Source of the DNA: Zobellella denitrificans
GTDB taxonomy: Bacteria; Pseudomonadota; Gammaproteobacteria; Enterobacterales; Aeromonadaceae
Length of the DNA stretch: 45,167 nucleotides
NCBI RefSeq assembly: GCF_002237365.1
Contig: NZ_NMUO01000021.1
Coordinates: 1-45,167, forward strand
Direction of reading: 5' to 3'
The notes below the pieces were generated by a model. It was not told the origin of the DNA. It did no database searches and was given only the letters and a program-made list of their open reading frames with translations. This document shows positions 17,793 through 25,881 of the stretch, one piece after another (position 1 is the first letter of the stretch; each line of letters starts with the position of its first letter). The position numbers and the translations under genes were made by a program.

Positions 17793-17812
17793 AGAACGAA
17801 AACGTTTTTCTT
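17793..17812. promoter_or_regulatory. LacI-family-like palindrome upstream of the nupX-like gene
   Basis: AAAACGTTTT is a perfect 10-base palindrome with a central CG (17799-17808) and matching AA/TT two bases further out. Central-CG palindromes are typical of LacI-family operators, such as those of PurR and CytR. It sits 140 to 160 bases upstream of the transporter start, in the gap after yjjV. The identity of the regulator is inference. Confidence 0.4.
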
Positions 17813-17819
17813 GGGGCGC

Positions 17820-18587
17820 TCAGGACCAGCCGAACAGCCGTTCGACATTGGCTTCCAGTTGTGCGGCCAGCGACTCGGGCTCCTCGCCGCGCAGCTCGGC
17901 GAGCGCGGCCAGCACCAGGGGCAGGCGGGCGGGGTGGTTGGGCTGGCCCTGAAAGCCGCACAGGGGCATGTCGGGGGCGTCGGTTTCCAGCACCAGGGCG
18001 TCCGCCGGCATGGCGGCCAGGGTGTGGCGGGTCTTGCTGGCCCTCGGATAGGTGATGGTGCCGCCCACCCCGAGGTGAATGCCGAGCGCCCAGAAGGCCT
18101 GCGCCTGTTGTAGGGAGCCGGAAAAGCCGTGCACCACCCCACCCTTGGGGGGATGGCGGCGCAGCCATTTCAGCAGGGTGTCGTGGCTCTTGTGGCTGTG
18201 CAGTATCACCGGCAGCGCCCGCTCCCGGGCCAGCCTTAGCTGGAACAGCAATGCGGCTTCCTGCTCCGCCAGGGGCAGTGGGATGGCCGCATCCAGCCCC
18301 ATCTCACCCAGGGCGACACAGCGGTGATCGGCCTGCTCCAGGGCCGTTACCAGCCGCCCTTGCCAGTCGGCGGACGCTCGCGCCACCCACCAGGGATGCA
18401 GCCCCAGGGCGTAATGCACGCCCCCCAGCCCGGCGCAGAGGGCCGGCAGCCGTGGCCACTGGGCCTCTTCCACCCCGGGGATCACCAGGCGGTGCACCCC
18501 CAGCGCGTTGGCCCGTTGCCAGTGGCCCGGCCGGTCGTCGTCGAAGGCGGCAAAGTCGAAATGGCAGTGACTGTCGGTCAGTTGCAT
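17820..18587 (-). CDS. yjjV: TatD-family metal-dependent hydrolase, YjjV type
   Basis: TatD proteins are TIM-barrel metal-dependent hydrolases, several with DNase activity. The protein of 255 residues has the N-terminal metal motif DSHCHFD, the middle ligands in ALGLHPWW and ALGEMGLD, H in ILHSHKSHD, VVHGFSG and the terminal LETDAPDMP. The last part, GVGGTITYPRASKTR, is nearly identical to E. coli YjjV, which also lies by the deo region. I favour the ATG at 18587 (MQLTDSHCHF); ATG 18611 would add eight residues and lacks a ribosome site. It precedes the nupX-like gene on the same strand. Confidence 0.9.
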   Translation of the reverse strand: MQLTDSHCHFDFAAFDDDRPGHWQRANALGVHRLVIPGVEEAQWPRLPALCAGLGGVHYALGLHPWWVARASADWQGRLVTALEQADHRCVALGEMGLDAAIPLPLAEQEAALLFQLRLARERALPVILHSHKSHDTLLKWLRRHPPKGGVVHGFSGSLQQAQAFWALGIHLGVGGTITYPRASKTRHTLAAMPADALVLETDAPDMPLCGFQGQPNHPARLPLVLAALAELRGEEPESLAAQLEANVERLFGWS

Positions 18588-18639
18588 GAAATCCGGCGAG
18601 AAGGAAGGCATGGGCCCAGCTTAGCCACTTCCCCGGAAA

Positions 18640-18670
18640 TGGCAAAGCCCGCATGACGCGGGCTTTGCCA
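18640..18670 (-). terminator. Hairpin after puuD
   Basis: TGGCAAAGCCCGC pairs with GCGGGCTTTGCCA around a short loop. It lies 24 bases after the puuD stop on the minus strand and is followed by only three T, so it may need help from Rho or act as an mRNA end stabiliser. Confidence 0.65.
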
Positions 18671-18693
18671 GGGGGTGATCACCGGGGAGAGGC

Positions 18694-19941
18694 TTAGTTG
18701 CCGCTCCAGGCCGCGATCAGGGCCCGCTCTTCGTCGGTCATCTGGGTCATGTTGCCCAGGGGCATGTAGCCACTGGCCACCACCTGTTTGACCTGGTTGG
18801 CCAGGATCTGGGTCTGCTGCTCGGTCTCCAGCATCATGCCGGCGGGGGCGGAGGCGAAACCGGGCTGGGTCGGCTGGGCCGCGTGGCACTGCACGCAGCG
18901 GGCTTCCATGATGCCCTGTACCTGGGCCAGGGTGACCTCGGGAGCAGCCTGTACTTCGGCGCCTTCGGCCACTTCACCGGAAACCGGCGCAGAGACCGCG
19001 GCCGGGGCCCGGCTGACGGGCGCGGCAATCCACACCACCGCCAGGATCAGCAGCACCCCCACCGCCGGATAGGCCGGCTTGTGCTGGCCGGAGTGCATCA
19101 GCACGAAGTACTGACGGATCAGGGCGCCGGCAAAGATGAACAGCGTCATGATCACCCAGGCCTGCGGGTGGTTGTAGGTGAAGGAGTAGTGGTTGCTCAG
19201 CATCAACAGCAGCACCGGCAGGGTGAAATAGGTGTTGTGCACCGAACGCTGCTTGCCGCGCTTGCCGTCGATCGGGTTGGGCGTTTCACCGGCCTGCAGG
19301 GCTTTCACCATGCGGCGCTGGCCGGGAATGATCCAGAAGAACACGTTGGCGGACATGGCGGTGGCCATGACGGCGCCGGTGATCAGGAAGGCGGCCCGAC
19401 CGGAGAAGATATGGGAGCTCAGGTAGGCGACCGCCACCATCATCACCGCCACGGCGATACTGAGCACGCCATCGCGCTCCATGTTGGGACTGATGCGCTT
19501 GCACAGCTCGTTGTACACTATCCAGCCCGAGGCCAGGAACACCAGGGCCACGACGTTGGCCTGCCAGCCGGTCATGCCGGCGGCCCACTCCCAGGGGGAG
19601 TTGGGGTTGACCAGGTAGAAGCTCGGCTTGGTCATGTACAGCAGGGCGAACAGGGCAAAGCCCGACAGCCAGGTGGTGTAGGACTTCCAGAACGACCAGT
19701 GCAGGTCGTCCGGCAGCTTTTCGGGGCTGGTGGCATACTTCTGGTTGTGGTAGAAACCACCGCCGTGCACGGCCCACATCTCGCCGAACACGCCTTTCTT
19801 CTTGCATTCTTCCGACTTGGGCGGCTTCAGGCCATTGTCCAGCATCACGAAGTAGATGGACTCACCGATCCAGGCGACGGCGGCAATGACGTGCAGCCAT
19901 CTCAGCAACAAGTTACCAAATTCCAGCAGATACGCTTCCAT
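18694..19941 (-). CDS. puuD: Urate hydroxylase PuuD with C-terminal cytochrome c domain
   Basis: PuuD oxidises urate to 5-hydroxyisourate and passes electrons to the respiratory chain, unlike the soluble oxygen-dependent uricase. The 415-residue protein has an N-terminal eight- or nine-span membrane domain (DUF989 type, with RWLHVIAAVAWIGESIYF and FGEMWAVHGGGFYHNQK) and a periplasmic cytochrome c domain with the haem motif CVQCH near residue 347 and a likely axial Met in SGYMPLGNM. No other purine-breakdown gene is in the window, so its partners (HIU hydrolase, OHCU decarboxylase, xanthine dehydrogenase) must be elsewhere. A 427-base AT-rich control region lies upstream. Confidence 0.92.
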   Translation of the reverse strand: MEAYLLEFGNLLLRWLHVIAAVAWIGESIYFVMLDNGLKPPKSEECKKKGVFGEMWAVHGGGFYHNQKYATSPEKLPDDLHWSFWKSYTTWLSGFALFALLYMTKPSFYLVNPNSPWEWAAGMTGWQANVVALVFLASGWIVYNELCKRISPNMERDGVLSIAVAVMMVAVAYLSSHIFSGRAAFLITGAVMATAMSANVFFWIIPGQRRMVKALQAGETPNPIDGKRGKQRSVHNTYFTLPVLLLMLSNHYSFTYNHPQAWVIMTLFIFAGALIRQYFVLMHSGQHKPAYPAVGVLLILAVVWIAAPVSRAPAAVSAPVSGEVAEGAEVQAAPEVTLAQVQGIMEARCVQCHAAQPTQPGFASAPAGMMLETEQQTQILANQVKQVVASGYMPLGNMTQMTDEERALIAAWSGN

Positions 19942-20368
19942 GGTATTACCTTCTCTGTTTCATATTTATTACTTAGACCCTAGCGCATCGAAACAGATGC
20001 CCTGCCTGCTTGGGCGGGAGCTGAGACCACATGCGCTGCCTTCTTGGTAAAACTGTATACACTTTAAAATTTAAAATGTTGACAATTTGTGGTTTGATTT
20101 TTTTCAATTATATGATGTTTGTCAATGTTATTTAACAAGAAATTTCTTGCCAAAGCCGGTACCATCCCGGCCAGCAGAGGGGAGATTGACTTAAAAAACA
20201 TATAAATCAAAGAGATAAAAAATCATCTTCAAATCCTCACCGGCTCTCGTGTCCTGACGGTGCCGGCGGTTTCAGCTCGGGGGCTGAGTACCGTAGCCGA
20301 AACAGTAGCAGCAAGGTACTGTACGATAAGCTGTATACATGATGCCACCCGGACAGGGCGGGACAGGC
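19942..20368. other. 427-base gap, strongly AT-rich in its middle
   Basis: This gap lies between puuD and tapT, both on the minus strand. About 20045-20235 is markedly AT-rich against high-GC surroundings. It holds CTGTATACA twice (20053-20061 and 20331-20339), a perfect 14-base palindrome CAAGAAATTTCTTG (20136-20149), and several promoter-like hexamers, including TTGTCA on the minus strand at 20079-20084. No coding frame here looks real. Confidence 0.6.
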
Positions 20369-20935
20369 TCAGTGCTCGTCTCCCCGGCAGGCTTGATACG
20401 ACCGGAACTGCGCCACCCTGGCCTCCAGCAGCCGGTGCAGGGGCGCGGGATCGAAACCGGGCGACAAGCGATCCAGCACATGGGCCAGGCTTTCCAGGGT
20501 GGACAGCGCCTGGCCGCCCGGTCCCTTGCGGATGGTGTAGCGGCCCGCCGGCGCCCGGCTGAAGCTGAGCCTCGGCAGATGCTGCAGCCAGGGATTGAGA
20601 TGGAGCAGGCGGCGGCTCTTGCGCCAGGTACCGTCCAGCACGATCAGCCCCGCTACCGGCACGTCCGGGCCCGGCCCGCCATCGTCCAGATCAACCGCGT
20701 TCCCACCGGGATACAGCAACCACCAGTTCCCCGGTGGGGGCGCCATGGTTTCCGCCACCTCGATCCTGAGTCCACTCAGGCCCAGTTGCAGCAAGGGCAC
20801 CGTGCTCTTGGCATGCCTCGCCTCGGAAGGATGCTGCAGCACCACCACCGGCAGGGGACAGGGCTGGCGGTGCACGGCGGCGCACAGGCAGGCATTCTGC
20901 GGCAAACGGCAGCCGCGGCAGTATGGGCGGGGCAT
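20369..20935 (-). CDS. tapT: DTW-domain tRNA-uridine aminocarboxypropyltransferase
   Basis: TapT (YfiP) transfers the aminocarboxypropyl group of S-adenosylmethionine to a uridine in the variable loop of tRNA (acp3U47). The 188-residue protein starts with a Cys cluster (YCRGCRLPQNACLC) and has the conserved HPSEARHAKST and LDGTWRKSRRLL, the latter holding the DTW-family motif. I chose the ATG at 20935; the frame extends to 21010, but that adds an unconserved stretch. It is divergent from sorA across 192 bases. Confidence 0.88.
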   Translation of the reverse strand: MPRPYCRGCRLPQNACLCAAVHRQPCPLPVVVLQHPSEARHAKSTVPLLQLGLSGLRIEVAETMAPPPGNWWLLYPGGNAVDLDDGGPGPDVPVAGLIVLDGTWRKSRRLLHLNPWLQHLPRLSFSRAPAGRYTIRKGPGGQALSTLESLAHVLDRLSPGFDPAPLHRLLEARVAQFRSYQACRGDEH

Positions 20936-21038
20936 GGGGCGAGGCCTGTTTCTTGATACAAAGGGCGGATCATAGCGGCAAGCGGCGCCGGCTTGAACCC
21001 GCCAGCACATCAGATTTTGTTAATAAAGCTTTTGTTGA

Positions 21039-21067
21039 TTGACACTTTTTTAACCAGGGCATAGACC
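21039..21067 (+). promoter_or_regulatory. Possible sorAB promoter
   Basis: A perfect TTGACA at 21039-21044 is followed 17 bases later by TAGACC, a poor -10 box. A better TATAGA lies too far away, at 21070. The -35 match and its position upstream of sorA make this plausible only. Confidence 0.3.
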
Positions 21068-21127
21068 TTTATAGAGTCCGTTCAGCCATCACCGGCTGCT
21101 CAACGCGTAACCATAAGGAGATTGGTC

Positions 21128-22357
21128 GTGTCCGAATTCCCCCACCATCAAGCCGAGACCCCATCCGGCGCCGCCGGCCCCCTCAACCCCGAACGTCGCC
21201 AGCTGCTGCTGGGTGGCGCCGGTCTGCTGGCCGGCGCCGGCCTGGTTGGCCTGTCCCCCCGCGCCTGGGCCCAGGGATCGCCGCTGCCGGACTATGTCGG
21301 CTGGAAAAACGCCGATGCCCTGATAGTGCACAGCGCCAACACCCTGGAAACCAAGCGCGACGCCATCGGCCGCGGGGTGCTCACCCCCAGCGACCAGCTG
21401 TTCGTGCGCAACAACCTGCCCGCCCCCGACGCCGGCATCATGCAGGATATCGAGGGCTGGGAGGTGAACATCGCCGGCGTCAACCATCCCAGGGCCCTCA
21501 CCCTGGCGGAGCTGAAACGCATCGGCGTGGAGACGGTGGTCAGCGTGCTGCAGTGTTCCGGCAACGGCCGGGCCTTCTTTCCCCACGGTGCCAGCGGCAC
21601 GCCCTGGACGACGGGCGCCGCCGGCTGCGTGGCCTGGACCGGGGTACCGCTGCGCGAGGTGGTGCGCGAACTGGGCGGCGTAGCCGAGGGCATGAACTAC
21701 CTCACCGGCACCGGCGGCGAGACCATCCCCGCCGGCCTGGATCCCAAGACGGTCATGGTGGAACGCTCGGTACCGCTGGCGGCGCTGGAGCAGGCCATGC
21801 TGGTGTGGGAGATGAACGACGAGCCCCTGTCCCTGGCCCACGGCGGCCCGGTACGGCTGGTGATCCCCGGCTACTACGGGGTCAACAACGTCAAGTACGT
21901 CCGCCAGGTCGCCTTTACCGCCGGGCAGACCGATGCCGCCATTCAGGCCACCGGCTACCGGGTGCGGGAGGTGGGGGTATCGGGTTCGCCGGATCAGCCC
22001 TCCATGTGGGAGATGCCGGTCAAGTCCTGGGTAACCTCGCCGCTGGCCTCCGCCAGTCCCGGCCGCACCCTGATCTACGGCGTGGCCTTCGGCGGCGTGC
22101 ACGGCCTGGCCGGGGTCGAGGTGTCGGTGGATGGCGGCAGCCGCTGGGCCGAGGCGCGCTTTCTCGGGCCGGATCTGGGCCGCTTCGCCTGGCGCCCCTT
22201 CGTGCTGGCGACCGAACTGGCGCCGGGAGAATACCGCCTGGTCAGCCGGGCCACGGACGACCAGGGCCAGGTGCAGCCGGAAGAGCGGGTCGACAACGAA
22301 CGGGGCTATGGCCATAACGGCTGGAAGGATCACGGCGTGACCCTCACCGTCGCCTGA
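21128..22357 (+). CDS. sorA: SorA-type sulfite dehydrogenase, molybdopterin subunit
   Basis: SorA oxidises sulfite to sulfate in the periplasm using a molybdenum-pterin cofactor and passes electrons to cytochrome c. The 409-residue protein has a Tat signal with twin arginines R23-R24 (ERRQLLLGG) and cleavage near AWA-QG. The cofactor Cys is C143 in VLQCSGNGR, and the C-terminal dimerisation domain has GVEVSVDGGSRW. I chose the GTG at 21128, which has AAGGAG seven bases upstream; a TTG at 21122 is in frame but too close to that ribosome site. The sorB cytochrome follows after 54 bases. Confidence 0.9.
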   Translation: MSEFPHHQAETPSGAAGPLNPERRQLLLGGAGLLAGAGLVGLSPRAWAQGSPLPDYVGWKNADALIVHSANTLETKRDAIGRGVLTPSDQLFVRNNLPAPDAGIMQDIEGWEVNIAGVNHPRALTLAELKRIGVETVVSVLQCSGNGRAFFPHGASGTPWTTGAAGCVAWTGVPLREVVRELGGVAEGMNYLTGTGGETIPAGLDPKTVMVERSVPLAALEQAMLVWEMNDEPLSLAHGGPVRLVIPGYYGVNNVKYVRQVAFTAGQTDAAIQATGYRVREVGVSGSPDQPSMWEMPVKSWVTSPLASASPGRTLIYGVAFGGVHGLAGVEVSVDGGSRWAEARFLGPDLGRFAWRPFVLATELAPGEYRLVSRATDDQGQVQPEERVDNERGYGHNGWKDHGVTLTVA

Positions 22358-22411
22358 GGCCGGCGGGCAGGCGCTCGCCTGCCCCTTCCACCACAACATC
22401 AAGGAGCTGCC

Positions 22412-22723
22412 ATGTGGCGACCGACCGCAAGCCTTCTCGGCCTGGCCCTCTGCCTGCCGGCGCAGGCCGGGGGCGATCCCGAGGCCGGCAAACGGGTGTT
22501 TCTGGAGCTGGCCCAGCCCTCCTGCGCCCTCTGCCATAGCCTGAAGGACGCCGGGGCCGAAGGCCAGATAGGGCCCAGCCTCGACGAGCTCAAGCCCACC
22601 GAAGCGCAAGTGGTGCAAGCCGTCACCAACGGCGTGGGCATCATGCCGGCCTTCAAGGACAGCCTCAGCCCCGAACAGATCGCCGACTTGGCGCGCTATG
22701 TGGAGCAGGCGGCGGGGCAATAG
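22412..22723 (+). CDS. sorB: SorB-like cytochrome c subunit
   Basis: This small periplasmic c-type cytochrome is the probable electron acceptor of SorA. The 103-residue protein has a signal peptide (about residues 1-19), one haem motif CALCH at residues 38-42, and a likely axial Met78 in GVGIMPAF. The length and arrangement match SorB of the sulfite:cytochrome c oxidoreductase. An AAGGAG ribosome site precedes the ATG. Together with sorA it forms a two-gene operon. Confidence 0.9.
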   Translation: MWRPTASLLGLALCLPAQAGGDPEAGKRVFLELAQPSCALCHSLKDAGAEGQIGPSLDELKPTEAQVVQAVTNGVGIMPAFKDSLSPEQIADLARYVEQAAGQ

Positions 22724-22858
22724 CCCGGCGACGGACGCGATCTGCCGATTGAGGATCGGGCGCGGATCGGGGACAATAGCGGCCGTTTATCTGTCGCCGG
22801 TGAGCAAGGCCCTCGTCTGTTGCCCCAGCTCCCTCATCAACCTAGAAGATCGCCGACC

Positions 22859-24445
22859 ATGTCATCATCATTCCAGCAGGAAGTGGCCAAGCGCCGTACT
22901 TTCGCCATCATCTCGCACCCGGACGCGGGTAAGACCACCATCACCGAAAAGGTGCTGCTGCACGGGCGCGCCATCCAGACCGCCGGCACCGTCAAGGGCC
23001 GGGGCTCGAACCAGCACGCCAAGTCCGACTGGATGGAGATGGAAAAGGAGCGGGGCATTTCGGTCACCACCTCGGTGATGCAGTTTCCCTACAACGACCG
23101 CCTGGTGAACCTGCTCGACACCCCCGGTCACGAAGACTTCTCGGAAGACACCTACCGCACCCTGACCGCGGTGGACTCCTGCCTGATGGTGATCGACGCC
23201 GCCAAGGGCGTGGAAGACCGTACCCGCAAGCTGATGGAAGTGACCCGGTTGCGCGACACCCCCATCGTCACCTTTATGAACAAGCTGGACCGGGACATCC
23301 GCGATCCCATGGAGCTGCTGGACGAGGTGGAAACCGAGCTCAACATCATGTGCGCCCCCGTCACCTGGCCCATCGGCAGCGGCAAGCTGTTCAAGGGGGT
23401 CTACCACCTGCACCGGGACGAGACCATCCTCTACCAGTCCGGCCAGGGCCACACCATCCAGGAGGTGCGCATCGTCAAGGGCCTGGACAACCCCGAGCTG
23501 GACCAGGCCATCGGCGACGACTTCGCCGCCCAGCTGCGCGAGGAGCTGGAACTGGTGATGGGCGCCTCCCACGAGTTCGACCGGGAGCTGTTCCTGTCCG
23601 GCGAGCTGACGCCGGTGTTCTTCGGCACCGCGCTCGGCAACTTCGGCGTCGACCACATGCTCGACGGCCTCACCGAATGGGCGCCGGCGCCAATGCCGCG
23701 GCAGACCCACGAGCGGGAAGTGAAGGCCTCGGAAGAGAAGTTCTCCGGCTTCGTGTTCAAGATCCAGGCCAACATGGATCCCAAGCACCGGGATCGCATC
23801 GCCTTTATGCGTATCGTGTCCGGCAAGTACAGCCAGGGCATGAAGATGAAGCACGTGCGCATCGGCAAGCTGGTCAACATCTCCGACGCCGTGACCTTTA
23901 TGGCCGGCGACCGGGAGCGGGCGGAAGAAGCCTATGCCGGCGACATCATCGGCCTGCACAACCACGGCACCATCCAGATCGGCGACACCTTCACCCAGGG
24001 CGAGGATCTCAAGTTCTCGGGCATCCCCAACTTCGCCCCCGAGTTGTTCCGCCGCATCCGGCTGCGCGACCCGCTCAAGCAGAAGCAACTGCTCAAGGGC
24101 CTGGTGCAGCTCTCCGAGGAAGGCGCGGTGCAGGTGTTCCGCCCGCTCGACAACAACGATCTGATCGTGGGCGCCGTGGGCGTGCTGCAGTTCGACGTGG
24201 TGGTGGCCCGGCTCAAGTCCGAGTACAACGTGGACGCCCTGTACGAGGCGGTGAACGTGTCCACCGCCCGCTGGGTGTACTGCAAGGATCCCAAGAAGCT
24301 GGACGAGTTCCAGCGCAAGGTGTCCCTCAACCTGGCGCTCGACGGCGGCGACAACCTCACCTACATCGCCCCCACCATGGTCAACCTCAACCTGACCCAG
24401 GAACGCTACCCGGATATCCAGTTCCGCAAGACCCGGGAACACTGA
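22859..24445 (+). CDS. prfC: Peptide chain release factor 3
   Basis: RF3 is a GTPase that removes RF1 and RF2 from the ribosome after termination. The 528-residue length matches E. coli (529). The GTP-binding motifs are visible: G1 HPDAGKTT near residues 20-27, G3 DTPGHEDF, and G4 NKLD. RF3-type domains II and III follow, with [21 protein letters not shown] as the switch region. I chose ATG 22859 ([17 protein letters not shown]) over an upstream in-frame start at 22820. It is followed by a good terminator and appears to be a single-gene unit. Confidence 0.97.
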   Translation: MSSSFQQEVAKRRTFAIISHPDAGKTTITEKVLLHGRAIQTAGTVKGRGSNQHAKSDWMEMEKERGISVTTSVMQFPYNDRLVNLLDTPGHEDFSEDTYRTLTAVDSCLMVIDAAKGVEDRTRKLMEVTRLRDTPIVTFMNKLDRDIRDPMELLDEVETELNIMCAPVTWPIGSGKLFKGVYHLHRDETILYQSGQGHTIQEVRIVKGLDNPELDQAIGDDFAAQLREELELVMGASHEFDRELFLSGELTPVFFGTALGNFGVDHMLDGLTEWAPAPMPRQTHEREVKASEEKFSGFVFKIQANMDPKHRDRIAFMRIVSGKYSQGMKMKHVRIGKLVNISDAVTFMAGDRERAEEAYAGDIIGLHNHGTIQIGDTFTQGEDLKFSGIPNFAPELFRRIRLRDPLKQKQLLKGLVQLSEEGAVQVFRPLDNNDLIVGAVGVLQFDVVVARLKSEYNVDALYEAVNVSTARWVYCKDPKKLDEFQRKVSLNLALDGGDNLTYIAPTMVNLNLTQERYPDIQFRKTREH

Positions 24446-24448
24446 CAA

Positions 24449-24470
24449 AACGGCGCCCAAGGGCGCCGTT
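24449..24470 (+). terminator. Terminator of prfC
   Basis: AACGGCGCCC and GGGCGCCGTT form a 10-bp stem with an AA loop four bases after the prfC stop. The downstream T content is modest. A second inverted repeat, GATGACAA/TTGTCATC, follows at 24477-24497. Confidence 0.75.
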
Positions 24471-24502
24471 TCGCTTGATGACAACGCCGTTGTCATCACC
24501 GC

Positions 24503-24734
24503 ATAAGTCGGCCAAAGGCGCCGATTCCTGGGGCGCGGGCGGCCCGCCCGCATGAAGGCGACACCGGGGTGGGCGAAGGCACAACCCGACCCGCGATGCC
24601 TGTGCTGCCTCGAGCCTTGCTACCCCTGCGGGGTGGCAGGCCAACCCGAGGGTTCGCGCCGGGCGCGAAGGCAGGCGGGCCGCCTGCGCCCCAAGGCGCA
24701 CACCTGCCAACGGCAGTGCCGGCCAGGCATGTGC
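24503..24734. repeat. GC-rich intergenic region R4 with three 17-base hairpins
   Basis: This gap between the convergent prfC and ABC-ATPase genes opens with AAGTCGGCCAAAGG, a 14-base string also found at the left edge of R2. It then holds three palindromes, each of two 8-base arms around one base: 24535-24551 (GCGGGCGG arms), 24653-24669 (TTCGCGCC arms) and 24671-24687 (GCAGGCGG arms). Short frames rich in Gly, Pro and Ala on both strands look like translated repeat, not genes. Confidence 0.55.
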
Positions 24735-25865
24735 TCAGGCAGCGGCCAGTATCCTGGCCACCCGCGGTGCCTTCTGCTGCTGCAGCAGGCTGCAACAGCC
24801 CTCGCTGGTGTCGAACAGGTGCAGGTGCTCCAGCCGGAAGCCGGCCTGGATGCTGCTGCCCCGGCGGATCAGGTGGCCGCCGTCGGTCACCACCACCACC
24901 TCGTCCTCGCCGGCGTAGCGGCTGTAGGCGAAGGTACTGCCGCCCAGGGCTTCCACCACCTCCACTGCCAGCGTCAGGCTGACGTCCGCCGGCTCGTCCA
25001 CCAGCAGGTGCTCGGGCCGGATGCCCAGCAGCAGCACCTCCCCCACCGCCACTTCCCGATCCAGGGTCAGCTCGAAACGCTCGCCGCCGCTCAGCCGCAG
25101 CCGGGCCTGCCGGCCCTCGGCCGCCACCACCTCGGCGTTGAGGAAGTTCATCCGCGGCGAGCCGATAAAGCCGGCCACGAACTGGTTCACCGGGTTGTGG
25201 TAGAGCTCGAGCGGCGCTCCCACCTGCTCCACCCGGCCGTCGCGCAGCACCACTATCTTGTCGGCCATGGTCATGGCCTCCACCTGATCGTGGGTCACGT
25301 AGACCATGGTGTTGCCGAGCTGCTCGTGCAGCTTGGAGATCTCCACCCGCATCTGCACCCGCAGCTCGGCGTCCAGGTTGGACAGGGGCTCGTCGAACAG
25401 AAACACCTTGGGGTTGCGCACTATGGTGCGGCCGATGGCCACCCGCTGGCGCTGGCCGCCGGACAGCTGCTTGGGCAGCCGGTCGAGCAGGTGCTCCAGC
25501 TTGAGGATGCGGGCGGCCTCGCCCACACGCTGCTCTATTTCCGCCTTGCTCTTCTTCGCCAGGCGCAGGCCGAAGCTCATGTTGTCGCGCACCGTCATGT
25601 GCGGGTAGAGGGCGTAGGACTGGAACACCATGGCGATGCCCCGCTCCGAGGGCGACACCTCGTTGACTCTCTGGTTGTCGATAATGATGTCGCCCCCGCT
25701 TACCGTCTCCAGCCCGGCGATCATGCGCAGCAGGGTCGACTTGCCGCAGCCCGAGGGGCCGACAAACACCACGAACTCGCCGTGGCGGATGTCCAGATCC
25801 ACCCCGTGGATAGTCTGCACCTCGCCGAAGCGCTTGATCACCTTGTTCAGTACTAAATCCGCCAT
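24735..25865 (-). CDS. Sugar ABC transporter ATPase (MalK/UgpC/MsmK type)
   Basis: This is the cytoplasmic ATPase of a CUT1 sugar importer and the last gene of its operon. The 376-residue protein has Walker A GPSGCGKST at 36-44, signature LSGGQRQR, Walker B VFLFDEPLSNLDAELR, and a C-terminal TOBE/OB region (from about residue 240) typical of MalK-type subunits that bind regulators or EIIA. GGAGG precedes the ATG by 9 bases, and the upstream GH32 gene ends 16 bases away. The substrate is inferred from the linked beta-fructosidase. Confidence 0.93.
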   Translation of the reverse strand: MADLVLNKVIKRFGEVQTIHGVDLDIRHGEFVVFVGPSGCGKSTLLRMIAGLETVSGGDIIIDNQRVNEVSPSERGIAMVFQSYALYPHMTVRDNMSFGLRLAKKSKAEIEQRVGEAARILKLEHLLDRLPKQLSGGQRQRVAIGRTIVRNPKVFLFDEPLSNLDAELRVQMRVEISKLHEQLGNTMVYVTHDQVEAMTMADKIVVLRDGRVEQVGAPLELYHNPVNQFVAGFIGSPRMNFLNAEVVAAEGRQARLRLSGGERFELTLDREVAVGEVLLLGIRPEHLLVDEPADVSLTLAVEVVEALGGSTFAYSRYAGEDEVVVVTDGGHLIRRGSSIQAGFRLEHLHLFDTSEGCCSLLQQQKAPRVARILAAA

Positions 25866-25881
25866 TGTTCGCGTCCTCCGC

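Noticed and set aside
24496-24982. Several 70-140 codon frames on both strands with GGPPAP-like peptides
   Set aside because: They overlap repeat region R4 and the ABC ATPase gene. Frames open on both strands over palindromic DNA are better explained as repeat sequence.
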